Assembly: GCF_024713975.1 (NCBI RefSeq)
Contig: NC_091114.1
Location: 10,946,001-11,010,000, forward strand
Direction of reading: 5' to 3'
DNA length: 64,000 nt
Source: Paralichthys olivaceus
Lineage: Eukaryota; Chordata; Actinopteri; Pleuronectiformes; Paralichthyidae
Each line of letters begins with the position of its first letter. Within the stretch, counting starts at the first letter, position 1. The position numbers and the translations under genes were made by a program. Positions 24,101 through 36,219 of the stretch are shown one piece after another. The notes under the pieces were generated by a model. It did no database searches, was not told where the DNA came from, and saw only the letters and a program-made list of their open reading frames with translations.

Positions 24101-26077
24101 ACTGATGGGCCAGCAGTGGTTTTCAGAGCCACCATAGTAGAACCATTTCAAGAAGCCTTCAGTGATTCCAGCAGCACTGAATTCAAGGAGCTTGCTGCAA
24201 AAGTTGTAGAAGTGGTAAGAGTAATGTTGAATTGATCAGATTTCCTATTATTCCAGGTAAATTTCATTAACTTTTGTAGTTTCTTTTTTAATAAGGAATG
24301 TTTCTTCTGTTTGCTTCATTCCCACAGTATGATGAAATCTACAAGACAAGATATGGCTTCCTTTTCATCCGCACTATCGTCATAAAGTTCACGTAATATA
24401 TATTTTTTTATTTTTTAAAGTTAAACTGTCTATGTGCTTTCTGGGTTGTCATTAATATTAAAGCTTTTAAGATCATTTATTAAAAAATAATTTCAGATAT
24501 AATTGATCATTTTTCTCAGAATTTGATTGAAAAACATGTTTGTTTTGATGCAGACGAGTTGCAGCGAGACTACGAGTGGAAAATACTGAAGCAGAGGTGA
24601 AACTTGAGTTCAATGACACTGTTTCATCTGCAGAACTCCCCAGCTCTACTGATGTTGTAGAAACATTAGTAGAAGCTGTATCCAAACCCAACAACTTCAG
24701 CATTCAGACTAATTCCAGCTCCGTCACTGTAGTGTGTAAGTAACAATTGCTTAACATCAGTTGACATTTGTTGACGGCAAAACACAATAAACACTCAATC
24801 TCCATTTATAACAAAAAAGGTATTTTCATGAAATTCAATATGAATAATTTCTGATTTGCTCCTGAATATATTTGTTTTAATTTTTTTTGTTTGAAGTGAG
24901 TCGACAAGTAAAGGTGGGCTTTATAGAGCTATTTTTTTTACACCCCATACAAATTACAGTTTTATTGATTTCTTGAGTAATGCCTTTTTAATAAGATTTT
25001 GTCTTATAAACGTAGACACACCATATTACCATATATGATGTAAATATACTATAGATAATATGTACCATAATGCATTTTACTTATATTTTAATTTTGTGTT
25101 TGAAAACTGTAGCTTCAACTGTTGACTCAACCACCACTGATGGGCCAACAACAACTGATGTAACAACTACGACTGGAGGTTCAGCAACAGTCACATCTGA
25201 GGCAATCACAACAAAACAACTGATTTTCAAATCTGCTGGAGAGACATTCACAAGTGACTTGGCGAATCCATCATCTGCAGCATTTCTAAGTCGAGCCTCA
25301 TTGATTCAGTCAACAGTAAGTCTCTCTCTTGGAGTGAAATTGGAAATGTTTTGAAAGATATTAACATTTTTATTGATTTAATAATCTTCCTTCAAAATAT
25401 GTAATTTTCAAATTGTAAATGTTTGTGGTAGGTTGTCAAATTAAAGTGTATACAGTGAATTATAGAAACTATATAGTTCTTTAATATATTTATATATATT
25501 CAAAGAAAATAACAAATTAAATGGATAGCCAACTAAATAAAAGTACGTACAAATGTATTTCTTGTCTTTCTGCAGCTGGAACCTTACTACAAACAAACAT
25601 TTTCTTCATTCCGCACCTTAAATGTGGTGTCTTTCAGGTAATTGTTATTATTGGAATCTATAAAAAAACTTTATAATAATAATATAATAATATAATATTA
25701 ATACTAATAACTAAAACAATATTTCTGGTATTTTCTTTTGCAGCAATGGATCGATCATCAACAACATTAAACTGGGCTTTGCATCCACATCTGTTCCTAG
25801 TAACACTCAGATTGCAAATGTATTGATCGGTGCAGCTTCAAATATCACAGCCTTCAATATTGACACCTCCTCCATTTCTGTGGATGGCGCACGTAAGCAA
25901 GACTGAATGTTACATTTTCAAAAATACAGTCCAGTATTACATAACTGTTTGATAAGTCAACATCTGGTTTTCTTTTTCACATTTACAGAAGTGTCAAGTG
26001 GAGTCAGCCACAAGATCAGTCTCATCACTGCATCCTTCCTGGTGCTGATGTCATGGCTGCTGTCAAGCCAGCAATAG
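21153..26077 (+). CDS. mucin-like protein with TTTGGS repeats, three SEA-like modules and probable GPI signal
   Basis: Coding exons are 21153-21195, 21316-22889, 23151-23212, 23328-23476, 23700-24214, 24328-24392, 24554-24735, 25113-25315, 25576-25637, 25744-25892 and 25989-26077. All are GT-AG with compatible phases and total 3,093 bases, 1,030 residues. Residues 1-20 are a signal peptide (MAFGPVLSSFLILIV). Residues 27-495 and 612-745 are six-residue T-rich repeats expected to carry dense O-glycans. SEA-like modules lie at about 500-609, 748-863 and 888-1001; the first and third show the SEA core VVSFSNGSIINNIKLGF, and the second is diverged with no GS. The tail (HKISLITASFLVLMSWLLSS then QQ) is hydrophobic with no cytoplasmic segment, which suggests a GPI-anchor signal rather than a membrane-spanning receptor. 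A role in a surface glycocalyx or mucus is inferred. The family is clear as SEA-mucin; a one-to-one orthologue is not recognised. Confidence 0.85.
21360..22760 (+). repeat. 18-bp tandem repeat encoding TTTGGS-type hexapeptides (first tract)
   Basis: About 75-78 units of 18 bases, codon frame ACA ACA ACT GGN GGN TCA, with variants GVS, GLS, GMS and DGP at the last three residues. Higher-order periods are visible. A 141-base block with GLS and GMS units occurs twice near 22215-22490. A 36-base two-unit block (DGP alternating with GGS) occurs about five times at 22524-22665. The opposite strand stays open as well (V-V-V-D-P-P), purely from composition. Confidence 0.95.
22720..23548 (+). repeat. 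segmental duplication, copy 1 (SEA-1 exons and introns)
   Basis: This block runs from the DGP repeats at the end of the large exon through exons 23151-23212 and 23328-23476 and into the next intron. It is almost identical to 25135-25958, introns included. In about 330 shared exon bases I count four differences. Intron differences are a few substitutions and short indels, such as a missing CAGTTGTCA-like stretch after the 62-base exon. Confidence 0.85.
23713..24108 (+). repeat. 18-bp tandem repeat encoding TTTGGS-type hexapeptides (second tract)
   Basis: About 22 units of the same 18-base monomer as the first tract lie in the exon at 23700-24214. A 54-base three-unit period (GGATCAACTACCACTGGT, GGATCAACTACAACTGGA, GGTTCCACAACAACTGGT) recurs about four times at 23895-24080, so this tract grew recently in blocks of three units. 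Confidence 0.9.
24967..25958 (+). repeat. segmental duplication, copy 2 (chimeric exon plus SEA-3)
   Basis: Bases 24967-25145 copy 23554-23725 (the end of the intron and the start of the second repeat exon). From there the sequence switches to a copy of about 22710-23548. The switch lies within the shared words around ACCACTGATGGGCCA, so the exon 25113-25315 is a fusion of the start of one repeat exon with the end of another. Homology ends at GATAAGTC (25951-25958). Confidence 0.85.
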
Positions 26078-26331
26078 TTACTGTGCTGACGATGACGGAC
26101 ATTGTTCTCATCAGAAATCCAAGAAGACCACAGAGGATCAAAAGTAATATATCGTTTGGAAAAAAACACAGAACCAGATATTAAACTCAAAGTTGATACA
26201 CATTCATTAAAAAAAGATGATTGCAGCGGCGCAACTATTAACCAAACTTTGATAAACCTTTCCTTTTTCCTGTTCGACGTCCTAGGAAGATCATTCATTG
26301 ACAAGATGAATTTAAACTCCTGGTTTACAGA

Positions 26332-26337
26332 AATAAA
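26332..26337 (+). terminator. poly(A) signal AATAAA of the first mucin-like gene
   Basis: A canonical AATAAA lies 255 bases after the stop codon at 26075-26077, and transcript cleavage would fall near 26355. It is the first such hexamer after the stop. Confidence 0.7.
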
Positions 26338-26509
26338 ATGCTCATTATTCCTGTAAACTCAATAGAATGCATTCCTCCGTCAAGGCTGAACAATATACAC
26401 GGTTGTCTATTTTCTATACATTGGTCTGATAACAGAAATTAGTTATTTTACATAAAGCATTGTTAATGAAAGTTAAGAAAAAAAAATTCTGGATTATCTG
26501 CATTCATAC

Positions 26510-26640
26510 CAAAATTTTATGAGTTCTCTCCAGGCGACATCCCTCCACCACGTTTGGTTGAAATGGGTTAAGTAGTATTTGTGTAATCCTGCAAACAAGA
26601 GACGTGAAAACACTTCTCGGCTGAGGTAATTGAACATTTG
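26510..26640. repeat. teleost short repeat remnant
   Basis: The words TTTTATGAGTTCTCTCCAGGC, GTGTAATCCTGCAAACAAGA and GTGAAAACA...GGCTGAGGTAATTGAAC, in this order, match the second half of a repeat that I recall as frequent in teleost genomes. There is no coding content. Confidence 0.45.
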
Positions 26641-28740
26641 AGTAGTGACAATTAAAACCTTGGCACACCACACTTTTTAACACAGTATGAATACCATTTA
26701 ATTGCCCCTGCTATAATAATATCATTTAGAATCACTGCCTCTAAATCCTTGAGGTAAATCCATTGATATGTATCAAGCATTATTTATATTAAATTATATT
26801 TCACTTTATTAATTATTATTAATAATATATTATTATTATTAAGTTAAGAGAGAGAAAAAATGATCCCCAAGCCCTGACCCAGTTTATAAGGGATGTCATG
26901 GGGTTCCTGCAATATACAATGAAGCATGCCTGGCATTATCCGATCAAATTGTAGCAATTTGAATGTATTTATATTATCAGAAAAGTGTATTCTGTAAGCT
27001 TTCTTGTATTTTTGTGTAACTTCAGTAAGAAATATAAAGGTTCTTCTTCAATGATCAATGTAAGCGCATTTGGGCAAATCCAAATTCACTTTTGTGAATT
27101 TATTATGAGAAAAAAAGGTAGCTGCACCAGACGCACAGTTCAGAAGAGTACTGCTGAGTCTCTTACTTAAGTATGGGCTTAACACAACTAACTATAAATC
27201 ACTCTGACTACCCTTTCCCATTCTTCACAGTTGTGTCTGATTCTTGGTCGATTGCTATTTTAAGGGCCCGTTCATCAGGTAGTGAAAGAGGAGTGTGAGG
27301 TTTTTGTTGGTCAATCATGCAATTGGATTCCACTACCCCGTGATAGCAGTACGTCAACAATGTACCACGATGTAAGATCAACAAGAGGACAACAAGAGCA
27401 CTCAGGTGGTGCATTTGATATTTAACTTAGCAATGACAGGAAAATGACAACTGCATCGGTCTGCGACTAGCAAAGACACTTGGGTCATGTGTGGCACTAC
27501 TTTGCACTGCTTTACGCTGGGTGATAGATCCATGTCAAGTGGATACAAAAATGTATAATTCTGTGTGATGAATCTGTTGATTAAAGGCACTGAAGACAAT
27601 GAAAACACGTGTTATTATTTCCTAAAAGACATATTCTCAGGAGGGTTTGTTCAGGAAGAAAGACAAGACGGTTTCCATTGGGACCTTGTTGCTCACCACA
27701 GAGAAAAATCATGGTCATGTGAGCAGGGCGTGACAAACTTAAAGAAAAAAATATAATTAGGATAGACAGTAATAATGATCTGTTTCAATTCAATCATTAA
27801 ATCATTTAAACTGTTGTTTAAATAAAACTTAAAACATCCCATGTTAATGAGCTCACTCATAATGACATTTCATTTCACTTTGTTTTCAGCATTTAGAATT
27901 AAAAACTTAAGATATTTATGATTAATCATACAGGTAAAAATAGTGTGAATGTTTGAATTAATTAGTGAAGGACTGATGAGCGATGTTTTATTAATTACCA
28001 CAGTTAATTATCTGTCATGTGCCATTTCCATTTATTCCATTAAAAACCTTTGTGTGAAAGGTAGAAGCTGATAAGATACAGAATATTTACACAAAATGAA
28101 TATAAAGAATATGAACAAAATATCAATGAAAGTATTTCTAATCATATATCATCACATATATATGTGTAGTTTATGAACTTCTATGTATGTTTACGCAATT
28201 TCTGAGAAAATTTCCCAAAGATTCGTGCAATTAACCAAAAAAAGTATTGCTTTAACTTAACGTAAATATTCAAAATCATAGCGTATTGAAGCTATAGATT
28301 AATAACTATTATAATTGAAGTATTAAGTATTTAGACATCTGTGCTGACCAACTTAAAAACAGTTTGGGTAGATGCTAAAAGTGAATTAAAGTCTTTCGCT
28401 GCGTGAAACTGAGACAGAAGTGACACTGTCGTCTTTGTATTCAACTGTTTACGTTCGAGAGGAGAAACTTACGTATGTGGCCTGATGATCTTTGAGGGAA
28501 CCAGAAGCAAACTCATATACAAATTAACTGTACTTGTTTTCTGCTAGTGTATTTTTGAAAGGTTTGAAATGAAGAACATAAATAAAAATAACATGGCAAG
28601 GTAACAGTTTGTTGATACAGAGATATAATAATACATTTCACCTTTCAAAACACAGTTATGGGAGCTTTACAAATTAAAAAAACAATAGGAAACATATACG
28701 TATACCTCTTTCCTGCAGGTAAAAGAAGTTGGTGTATTAT
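26641..28740. other. AT-rich intergenic region; no gene recognised
   Basis: Nothing on either strand shows a coherent exon or RNA gene. A low-complexity ATT/AAT stretch lies at 26780-26845. Confidence 0.45.
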
Positions 28741-28915
28741 GTAGTCAATGAACTTAAAGGTTTTGTGTATAGAATGTAGTGATATCTAGTGGTGGAGTTG
28801 CATGTTGCAGCTGAGTACAACTCACCTCACCCTCTCCTTCCATGAAAGATAACCTGTGGTAACCTTCAGTTGTAAAACTCAAAAGGTGTTTAGTTTGTCC
28901 AGTCTGGACGCTGAT
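28741..28915. repeat. teleost interspersed repeat fragment
   Basis: It contains ATATCTAGTGGTGGAGTTGC, GCATGTTGCAGCTGAGTACA, CTCACCTCACCCTCTCCTTCC and AACCTGTGGTAACCTTCAG...AAGGTGTTTAGTTTGTCCAG. I recognise this order as a widespread teleost repeat. The remainder of the usual element is missing, so this copy is truncated. Confidence 0.65.
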
Positions 28916-30968
28916 GAGGTTGTGATGGTCCGTGGACTTGGTTCACTCTGTTGTTGCAGTGCTTTGTGTCCACAGGGCTGCACACCTGGGCCTCATACAA
29001 AAGCACATTTACACTCAGCCATTCCCTACACTTGCGATTTTACAAATTCCTTTGTTTCTTTGCGATTATTTTATTATTTTATTGTGTGATTATTTTATTA
29101 TTATTTATATAGTATATCCATCTGTGACAATGCAAAATAAAATGTCTCAGGAATAAACACAAAATAAATTGTTTCAACACTAAATAGCAAGCATCATTAA
29201 TAATAGCATAATAAAATGCTAAAAGAGTCAAAGATGTAGATTTAAGATCCCAAAAAAGACAGATAAATAACTTCAATTCACTTGAATTAAAACCCAAGTT
29301 ACCCATGAAATAATCAAAATAATTTTAGCTGGGAAATTGGTGGCCTATATAAATATAATCATCCCTAAATAAGTGCAATAGGAAGGGGAGACATTTGGCC
29401 ATTCCTTGCTGAAGAAGTAAACTATGTTTAATTTGTGATAATGATTTTAACCTTTCACTTTTATTTTATTTTATTGCTACTGTACCAAAGTACACCCATC
29501 CACAGGGGAAGCTGTTGTTTCTCTATGAACACTTTCATGACAGTACACAATTTGTTCGAAGAATATAATTGTGAAGTAAAAATTGTTCAAAGTAAGTATT
29601 CCCAACTAAAATCATTAATTTGATTTAATTTTTGTTGTTTTATTTCTACCTGTGAAATAATCTTAATAATTATTTCATTTTTAAAGTACAATCACCAGCA
29701 GGGGGAGCTATATACCTGTGTTTCTCTAAGCTCACTTTCATTAGTAAACCAGTAAACCATTAGCTACAGAAATATGATTTTAATTGAAGTAAAAACTGTC
29801 AAAAGTCAGTTTCTTCTTTTTCTTTTTTAATCTACAAAGAGGTTTGTCTGTATATGTACTGGATATATATATATGACATGTATTTAAATACACCTTGTAA
29901 ATAGAAATGAACAGAGAAATACAAAAATGAGTCTGGAACTGCACTGGAGAGTCATTTTGTTTGTGTCAGAAAAACTTCTCTCCTGGTCCTGTAGTGATGT
30001 GGTTCAGCTCCAGGGGGCGATCAGTGTTATTTTTTATTAGGTGTGTGATGGCTCAGACATTAATGTTCGAGCTTGGCTCCCGATATAACCTGCCTAAAAA
30101 CAAATTTGAAAGAGTTAGATGGTGAGTATTCTTTGTATGTTGGAAGGTCAACTGCATAAGCTTGATGTCAAATTGCTGACTATCATTGGCATTCACTGTG
30201 AAATTAAAATGAAATTAAAAAATAACCTAATTTTAAAGTAAATTCAAATCAAATTCACTTTAAAGACTTTCAAGGTTAATAAATAAAGTTATCTAAATAA
30301 AATCATATCTCTTCACAATATAATCTAAGAACTATATAAATATAAGTAAATACCAATAAATAAATAATATCAACTCATGTTAGTTTTGTCCAGTGAAGAT
30401 GTTTCAGTTTTGTGATGTTTGAAATGGAAAAGTCTTTATCATCAATACCAGCTCTTCATCACCACTGTGCCTCCAGTTGTTTACTAGAACATTCATATCC
30501 AAAGCTATTGTGCTTCCTTTTTTTAAAAGGCATGATTACACTGTATTGTTATACTGCTTATTTACACACCAGACTACACACCATAAATCATCATTGATAC
30601 TATTCTTACAATTACATTATTTCATATTAATGAAATTATTGTTGTATTCTTGTACTTGACTTACTGTGCTTACCTACGGGTGTGTACACGACAAACACAA
30701 CACCTCCCTTTGTTGACTCGTTCTGTCTTTTTGTCATATGTTTACATGCAGCATGTTTTTTTTGCACTTTGTTGGCAACGTGATATTTCTTTGTTCGAGG
30801 CTGAATGACAGTAAAAGTAAACTTGAAACTTCAGCTTGAAATTTAAAACTTCAGATTTAACACTATCCTTTTTCTGCCAGGCCACAACAGTGTCTAACAG
30901 TGGTGGTAGTTGAGGGTAATATGTGGAATTTCTCCCTGATCTGTCACAATCTAAAATTTGTGAAAATG
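28916..30968. other. intergenic region; no gene recognised
   Basis: AT-rich sequence without recognisable genes. Two short segments near 29486-29545 and 29688-29745 share the words CAGGGG(A/G)AGCT and GTTTCTCTA and look like an old small tandem duplication. Confidence 0.4.
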
Positions 30969-30999
30969 TTACCAGCTGATTGGAATTAACAAATTAAAT

Positions 31000-31490
31000 G
31001 TAGCGAGGCTTTCTGAGTTATGCCCTCTGTTCTTCACCGTCACCCTTTGACCTCCTTCATCCACCCTCCTTTCACACTGTGTTTCCTTCAGCAGACCTGC
31101 AGAAATATTCAGATCAGACTTCCTGGTGCCAATTAAAATGCCACGGTTGAGATTACATTTTTTCTCGACTCTGATGTTTGAGATAGATATTTCCTGCCAA
31201 GTGTCTGCAGGTTTGTCCATACATTGCTGAGGAGCTGATCGGATAATTGCACGAATTAGCAGATGAACATGAGCCTGGTTTTCTAGTTCCAAACATCTCT
31301 TTGTTTTTGTCCTTATTACGACTACTGAATACTGATCCCCTGTGACTTCTACGTGAGGGAAGAACAAAGTGTCATCAGCGCATTTACTAATAAGAGTTAT
31401 GCACTGTGTGATGGAAAGATAACACAGGCTTAGGGACCAGAGCCAAAGACAACACTGAGCATAAAAGATGATCATGTGAATGATGAACAT
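31000..31490 (-). pseudogene. possible degraded LINE reverse-transcriptase remnant
   Basis: A minus-strand frame of 173 codons includes ISKCADDTLFF preceded by a hydrophobic LSLCYLSITQC-like stretch. This resembles the YADD region of fish non-LTR reverse transcriptases with Cys in place of Tyr or Phe. The rest of the frame does not match what I expect of the domain. It could equally be a chance frame, so confidence is low. Confidence 0.25.
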
Positions 31491-32329
31491 TCAAAACAGA
31501 ACAACCAGAAACATTGTCACTATAACGACAGCTTGTATGGTGAAAGTCCAACAAATCCAGGATAAAGTTTTCTTATCTGGTTTCACTGAGCCTAATATTG
31601 ACCATAAAATTGGATAACCTGCACTGAGAAAATGTTTATCAGGTGAGAGGAAATGCCGATAGAGTTGGAGTGACATAAATGATAATTATGAAAGAATATT
31701 ATAGAAACCAAACAGTAGAAATTTGGGACATAATGTCTCAATTTTTGGGGTAAAGTAAAGTGTTCATTACTGCTTTTGTCTGATGAGAAATAAACTATAA
31801 CGAACAAGTGATGCGAATAAAAATGTCGAGCTGTGTGACACTACTTCACATGTTGGTCCCTTTCAGGATCTTGTAGACTGATAACTGGTTTTTCTGGTGA
31901 ACTGATTTGTCGAAAGTTAAACTGTTGACAGGTTTTGATCTGCCAGCTGAAACTTAACCTTAGCTCAAACCTTAATTAAACCTGTAATTATTTCCAACAA
32001 TGGATCCGAGCACAATAGAATTATTGAATAAAAACAACACAATGTATCACTGTCATCAGCATAAAAGCACATCTGAAAAAACATAACTTCATTTTGAAAA
32101 GTTGTGCTGTCATGTTTTTATATAATCGAAAAGATTCAGAAAGACAACTGTTAGGCAGATCTTTGCAGCTGGCATGCTTGTATAAATTCTCCATTACAGG
32201 TATTATTTTTTTTAAAGTGTTTTACTGCAAGCTTTTTATGTGCCTATAACTGCCGCACCTTCAAAATGACTAAACATGATTCAAGATGTTTATTGTTACA
32301 CCGGTTGTATAACTATTACCGTGGGAAAG
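31491..32329. other. intergenic region; no gene recognised
   Basis: AT-rich sequence in which I see no exon, RNA gene or repeat boundary that I can support. Confidence 0.4.
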
Positions 32330-32570
32330 TCTTTGACCAGGAAGCTCCTCCGTAGCAACAATTCTGACTTGTCCTCACTTGGTCAAAGGGCTATTTGAGG
32401 GTTAAGACTTGGTTTTAGGGTTAAGGTTAGAATTTGGTTTAGGTTAGGGTTATAGGCATTTAGTTTGGATGGTTGATGTTAGGGTAAGAGGCTGGGGGAT
32501 GCATTATGCCTTTATGTGTACTCAGTAAGATAGAAGTACATGTACAGTGTGTGTGTGTGTGTGTAGGGGG
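32330..32570. repeat. TTAGGG-rich teleost repeat with terminal (GT)n
   Basis: Degenerate telomere-like words (GGTTTTAGGGTTAAGGTTAG, GGTTTAGGTTAGGGTTATAG) are followed by GGGGGATGCATTATGCC and a (GT)9 run at 32548-32564. The order is that of a dispersed repeat common in fish introns and spacers, not of a true interstitial telomere. Confidence 0.6.
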
Positions 32571-34973
32571 TGTTTGTCCTATTTTTTTTTTAATTGGTGC
32601 ACGAAGTCTTATTGCCTGAGGGTAAAATCTGTTTCTGAGTCGGGTGGAGTACCTGATTGATGACTCACCACCAAATCACTGATCGAACATTTTAATGACA
32701 GTATAGGTACAAACACATTTCTGAATAGAACATCTTGACAGAATGATAATTGGAATTACTTGAATGCTCCTTAGTCAGAGCATATACCACCGCCACAGTA
32801 AAAGAAACAGTAAAGTTGATTATCATCTGTACAAACTCTTAGATTTCAACTATAAATATGTCTAATATTCTGTACAGTCAAATCCATAAATTGTTTTTCT
32901 CAGAAATGCCAAAAAAAGTCTGTGAAATCATAAATCTATCTGTGCAATTTAATAACCAATGTACAATGTCTCACTGTATATGTATTGGTCATACTGTATA
33001 TATTCAATTTACATTGTATATATTATTTATATTCTACATATGCATTTATCATTGTGTTTATATTAAATATTTACTTATTTATAGTTTTACTGATGACTAT
33101 TGTTATATCATATTTCCCCATCGTGGGACTAATCAAGGATTATCTTAACTTATCTTATTGATTGTTTGCATGATCCTTTTCAAATCAATCTAAATTCAGG
33201 ATTTATTTTTGCAGCAGAAAGTCAAGGCCTTTGTCTTCTAGGTCATCACACAAACAGTATCAGATTTCATCTGATACATGCAACAGAAAACCAGTGGGTA
33301 ACACCAAAGAGTAGAGAGAGGAGCAGAGATATGTTAAGTGATGACAAATCTTTTGTTCATGTTTCTATATTTGAAAACCTTTTGAATCAATATGTTGTAT
33401 GTGTTTATTTCACCATTTTTGATGCCCAATGTCCGTACTTTTATCCTTTATTACGATTTGTTGACTAACATATCCTTTTAGTTTAGGTCAAATAGAGTTT
33501 GAAACTTTTGGAAACACTGTCAGAAATAACATTAGTAAGCAAAAATACCATGGTGGACATAAATAAATCATAGCTCTGCTCCTTCAACTGAATCCACATA
33601 AAAGATGACTCCTGTTTATGCAGTGACTATCAGCTTTTTTTCCTTTGAACTGACTGTTAATATGTTGTCTTTTGTTTGAGTCTTTTTATATGGTTGCACC
33701 AATACAAAAGGTGTACTCTTTCAGACAAACAAACCAACAAACCTACACATGTAGAGACACAAACTCACACAATAAACACAACAAAGGCTGTTAAACCCTA
33801 GGATGTCAGAAAACAGTTTCCATATTGTACTGTGCATGTCACTGAGTGCTGTGCTATCGCAATATTTACTTGGCAATGATTACTAATGCTTGTTTGCCAG
33901 GCATGTAAAACCAGCCTGACTCCATGTCTGACTGTTCGTGTGGCTTAATTTAGAAACAGTTTGTGAAATCAGAATGCCAATGTTATGATGTACTTTCTGT
34001 GAAGTACATCCTCCTACTTCCCAACCAAATAATATTCAATTATAATATTTAGCCAAATCCCATAATATATCCAATTTATATATCAAACATGTACAAATGA
34101 ACAATGATAAAACACAAAGTGTATTTATGTAATCACTCTCGTGATATTTTACAGTTTTGGTGGGAACGCCTCGACCTTTGTTGTATCGGTGAATCAGGTG
34201 TGTTCAGACAAAGACAGAGTGTGAGTGACTTGCTATGCAGTGCTTATTTATTCAAATAATCCACCTCAACACATCCTTTTGTATTCGAGCAAGTTTTTTC
34301 TTATGGTCCAAAATGAGTCAGTCATAACACGAATGTCTCTTTTGTAGGAGCTGGATGTTGTCAGTGATGAATAACTTTTCTAAGACTAGGGTCTCCAGGC
34401 TTTTGCTGCCACATTTTGGGGTATAAGCCCTTCAGGCCGAGGAAGCAGATGACTGCAGGAAGGTCGATACTTCCATAATTTAATTTCCCGAAACAGAAAC
34501 ACAAGGATGACAAATGTTAGGATATGGCTTGTGGCTGCATGTTCTAATGGTTTTTAAGTAAGGGGTTCTAGTTCCTGATTTGCTGCCATAATGTTTGACC
34601 TGGGGACAACAAAGTCCAGGTAACTTCACTATCAGAGCCGTTGCAAGTGAGGATAAGGCTGAACAGCAGTATTAGTCCTTTTCTGCTCTTCTACTTAAAT
34701 TAGTGAACAACACACTCCACATCCTCTGCCCTCACCTCCCCATGATCCAGGATTATGGGGCTCTTCTTTTATGTTGGCTCTTCTTTTCCTTTAATACAAC
34801 CGACAGCTGGGAAATATTTAGGTGATGCAGGAACCAGCAAAACTTCTGCTACACTTAGCACAGCTTATTATTAATATATACACATATTAGAGCTATGATT
34901 ATCGTGTCGTCATGTCATCTGCCTGCTGTTTTTGTTTCTCTTTCTAAAATTTCTTCCAGGCTTTTGTAGCATT

Positions 34974-34976
<3 letters not shown>
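32571..34976. other. intergenic region; no gene recognised
   Basis: No exon or RNA gene can be supported. A short frame at 33166-33468 has no family resemblance or splice context. Confidence 0.4.

Positions 34977-35038
<62 letters not shown>
34977..35038. repeat. (GT)n microsatellite
   Basis: About 31 perfect GT dinucleotides; likely polymorphic in length. Confidence 0.95.
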
Positions 35039-35039
<1 letters not shown>

Positions 35040-35138
35040 CATTCTAGAGGCAAAAATAGAGGAATAATTGGTATATTTCGGGAACAGATTTTTTTATGAC
35101 TCCAAGTATGCAACAACCATAGCTGGAAGCATTGCGGA

Positions 35139-35636
35139 CAGGGTTATTATAGTTAACGAAAACTAAGACTAAAACTAAAAAAGGCAATGAAAAAATAATT
35201 GAGTTAACTGAAATAAAAATAAAAACGACAATTACAAAAGAAATGAAAACTAAATAAAAACTAAAATGAACAATGCAAAACCAGCTCAAACTAAACTGAA
35301 TTGCAGATAAAGCTTAGTTTTTGTTTCGTTTTCTCCCTCAATTACTGCCTGTCCTGCAGGTGATGGTTAAAGAATGAAATTAAAGGACTTCATAAACCAT
35401 ATTTGGTGTCACACATTGTTTCATCCTTTTTCAGCTTCTACAAGTCAAGGCTTTCTCTTAATACCTGGAAAGACTAAAACTAAATAAAAACTAAACTGAA
35501 ACTAGTCGATTCCTCAAAATAAAAACTAAACTAATTACTTGCTGAACTAACTAAAACTAAACTGAAATAAAAAAGCAAACTGAAAAACTAAATAAAAATA
35601 AAAACAAATTAAAATTTCAAAACTATAATAACCTTG
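35139..35636. mobile_element. MITE-like element with 16-bp terminal inverted repeats
   Basis: The ends are CAGGGTTATTATAGTT (35139-35154) and AACTATAATAACCTTG (35621-35636), which are inverted copies with one mismatch. Just inside both ends is an A-rich AACTAAAACTAAA tandem. The middle (about 35360-35460) is unrelated single-copy-like sequence. There is no transposase frame, so it would be non-autonomous. The GGTTATTATAGTTAACGAAA end is frequent in fish genomes, from memory. Confidence 0.7.
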
Positions 35637-36219
35637 TTGCAGAGTTGTCCGCCCCTCTGCCTGTCTGCACCTTCATCTCTACATATCACTTCCGTGAATG
35701 CAATGTCTTAGGAATGCTATGAGGAAATTACTTTCTGAAAGAGGTCCATTTAGACTCAAGCATTATCAGACTACAAATTCATAGTCAAGGTCAAATGTTT
35801 TTGAAGATAGATATATTTAATGGATTTTATTAAATCCCTTAAAAGTCTTAGCTATCTTTATTCTGAGACTGGACAGACATTGATGTAAACTTCTTGAGTT
35901 TGACATGTCTGCCTTGTATGAATCAGGCAGATATGACCTTTGAGCGAGAGGAGCAAACCCAACCAGAAAATAACACAAAGATAACACAGAACAAAGACAT
36001 AACTGGAGAGCTTTGCATTCTGATGACAAACACGCCTCATGTTGCAATATTGCTTCAGCTCACTGTCACATTAAGAAACACATGGGGAGAGAAATTGTTA
36101 ATTAGTAAATAGTTTGAAACTCTTGAAAGTGAATTATTCAGGAACATGACGAGCAAGATTTCAGAGCTCAGTCTAATGTCAATTGTAACCAGTGTGTTAT
36201 CATTACGTTTTACCTCAGG

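Noticed and set aside
32400..32480. Interstitial telomere sequence
   Set aside because: The TTAGGG words are irregular and lie inside a recognisable dispersed fish repeat ending in a (GT) run.
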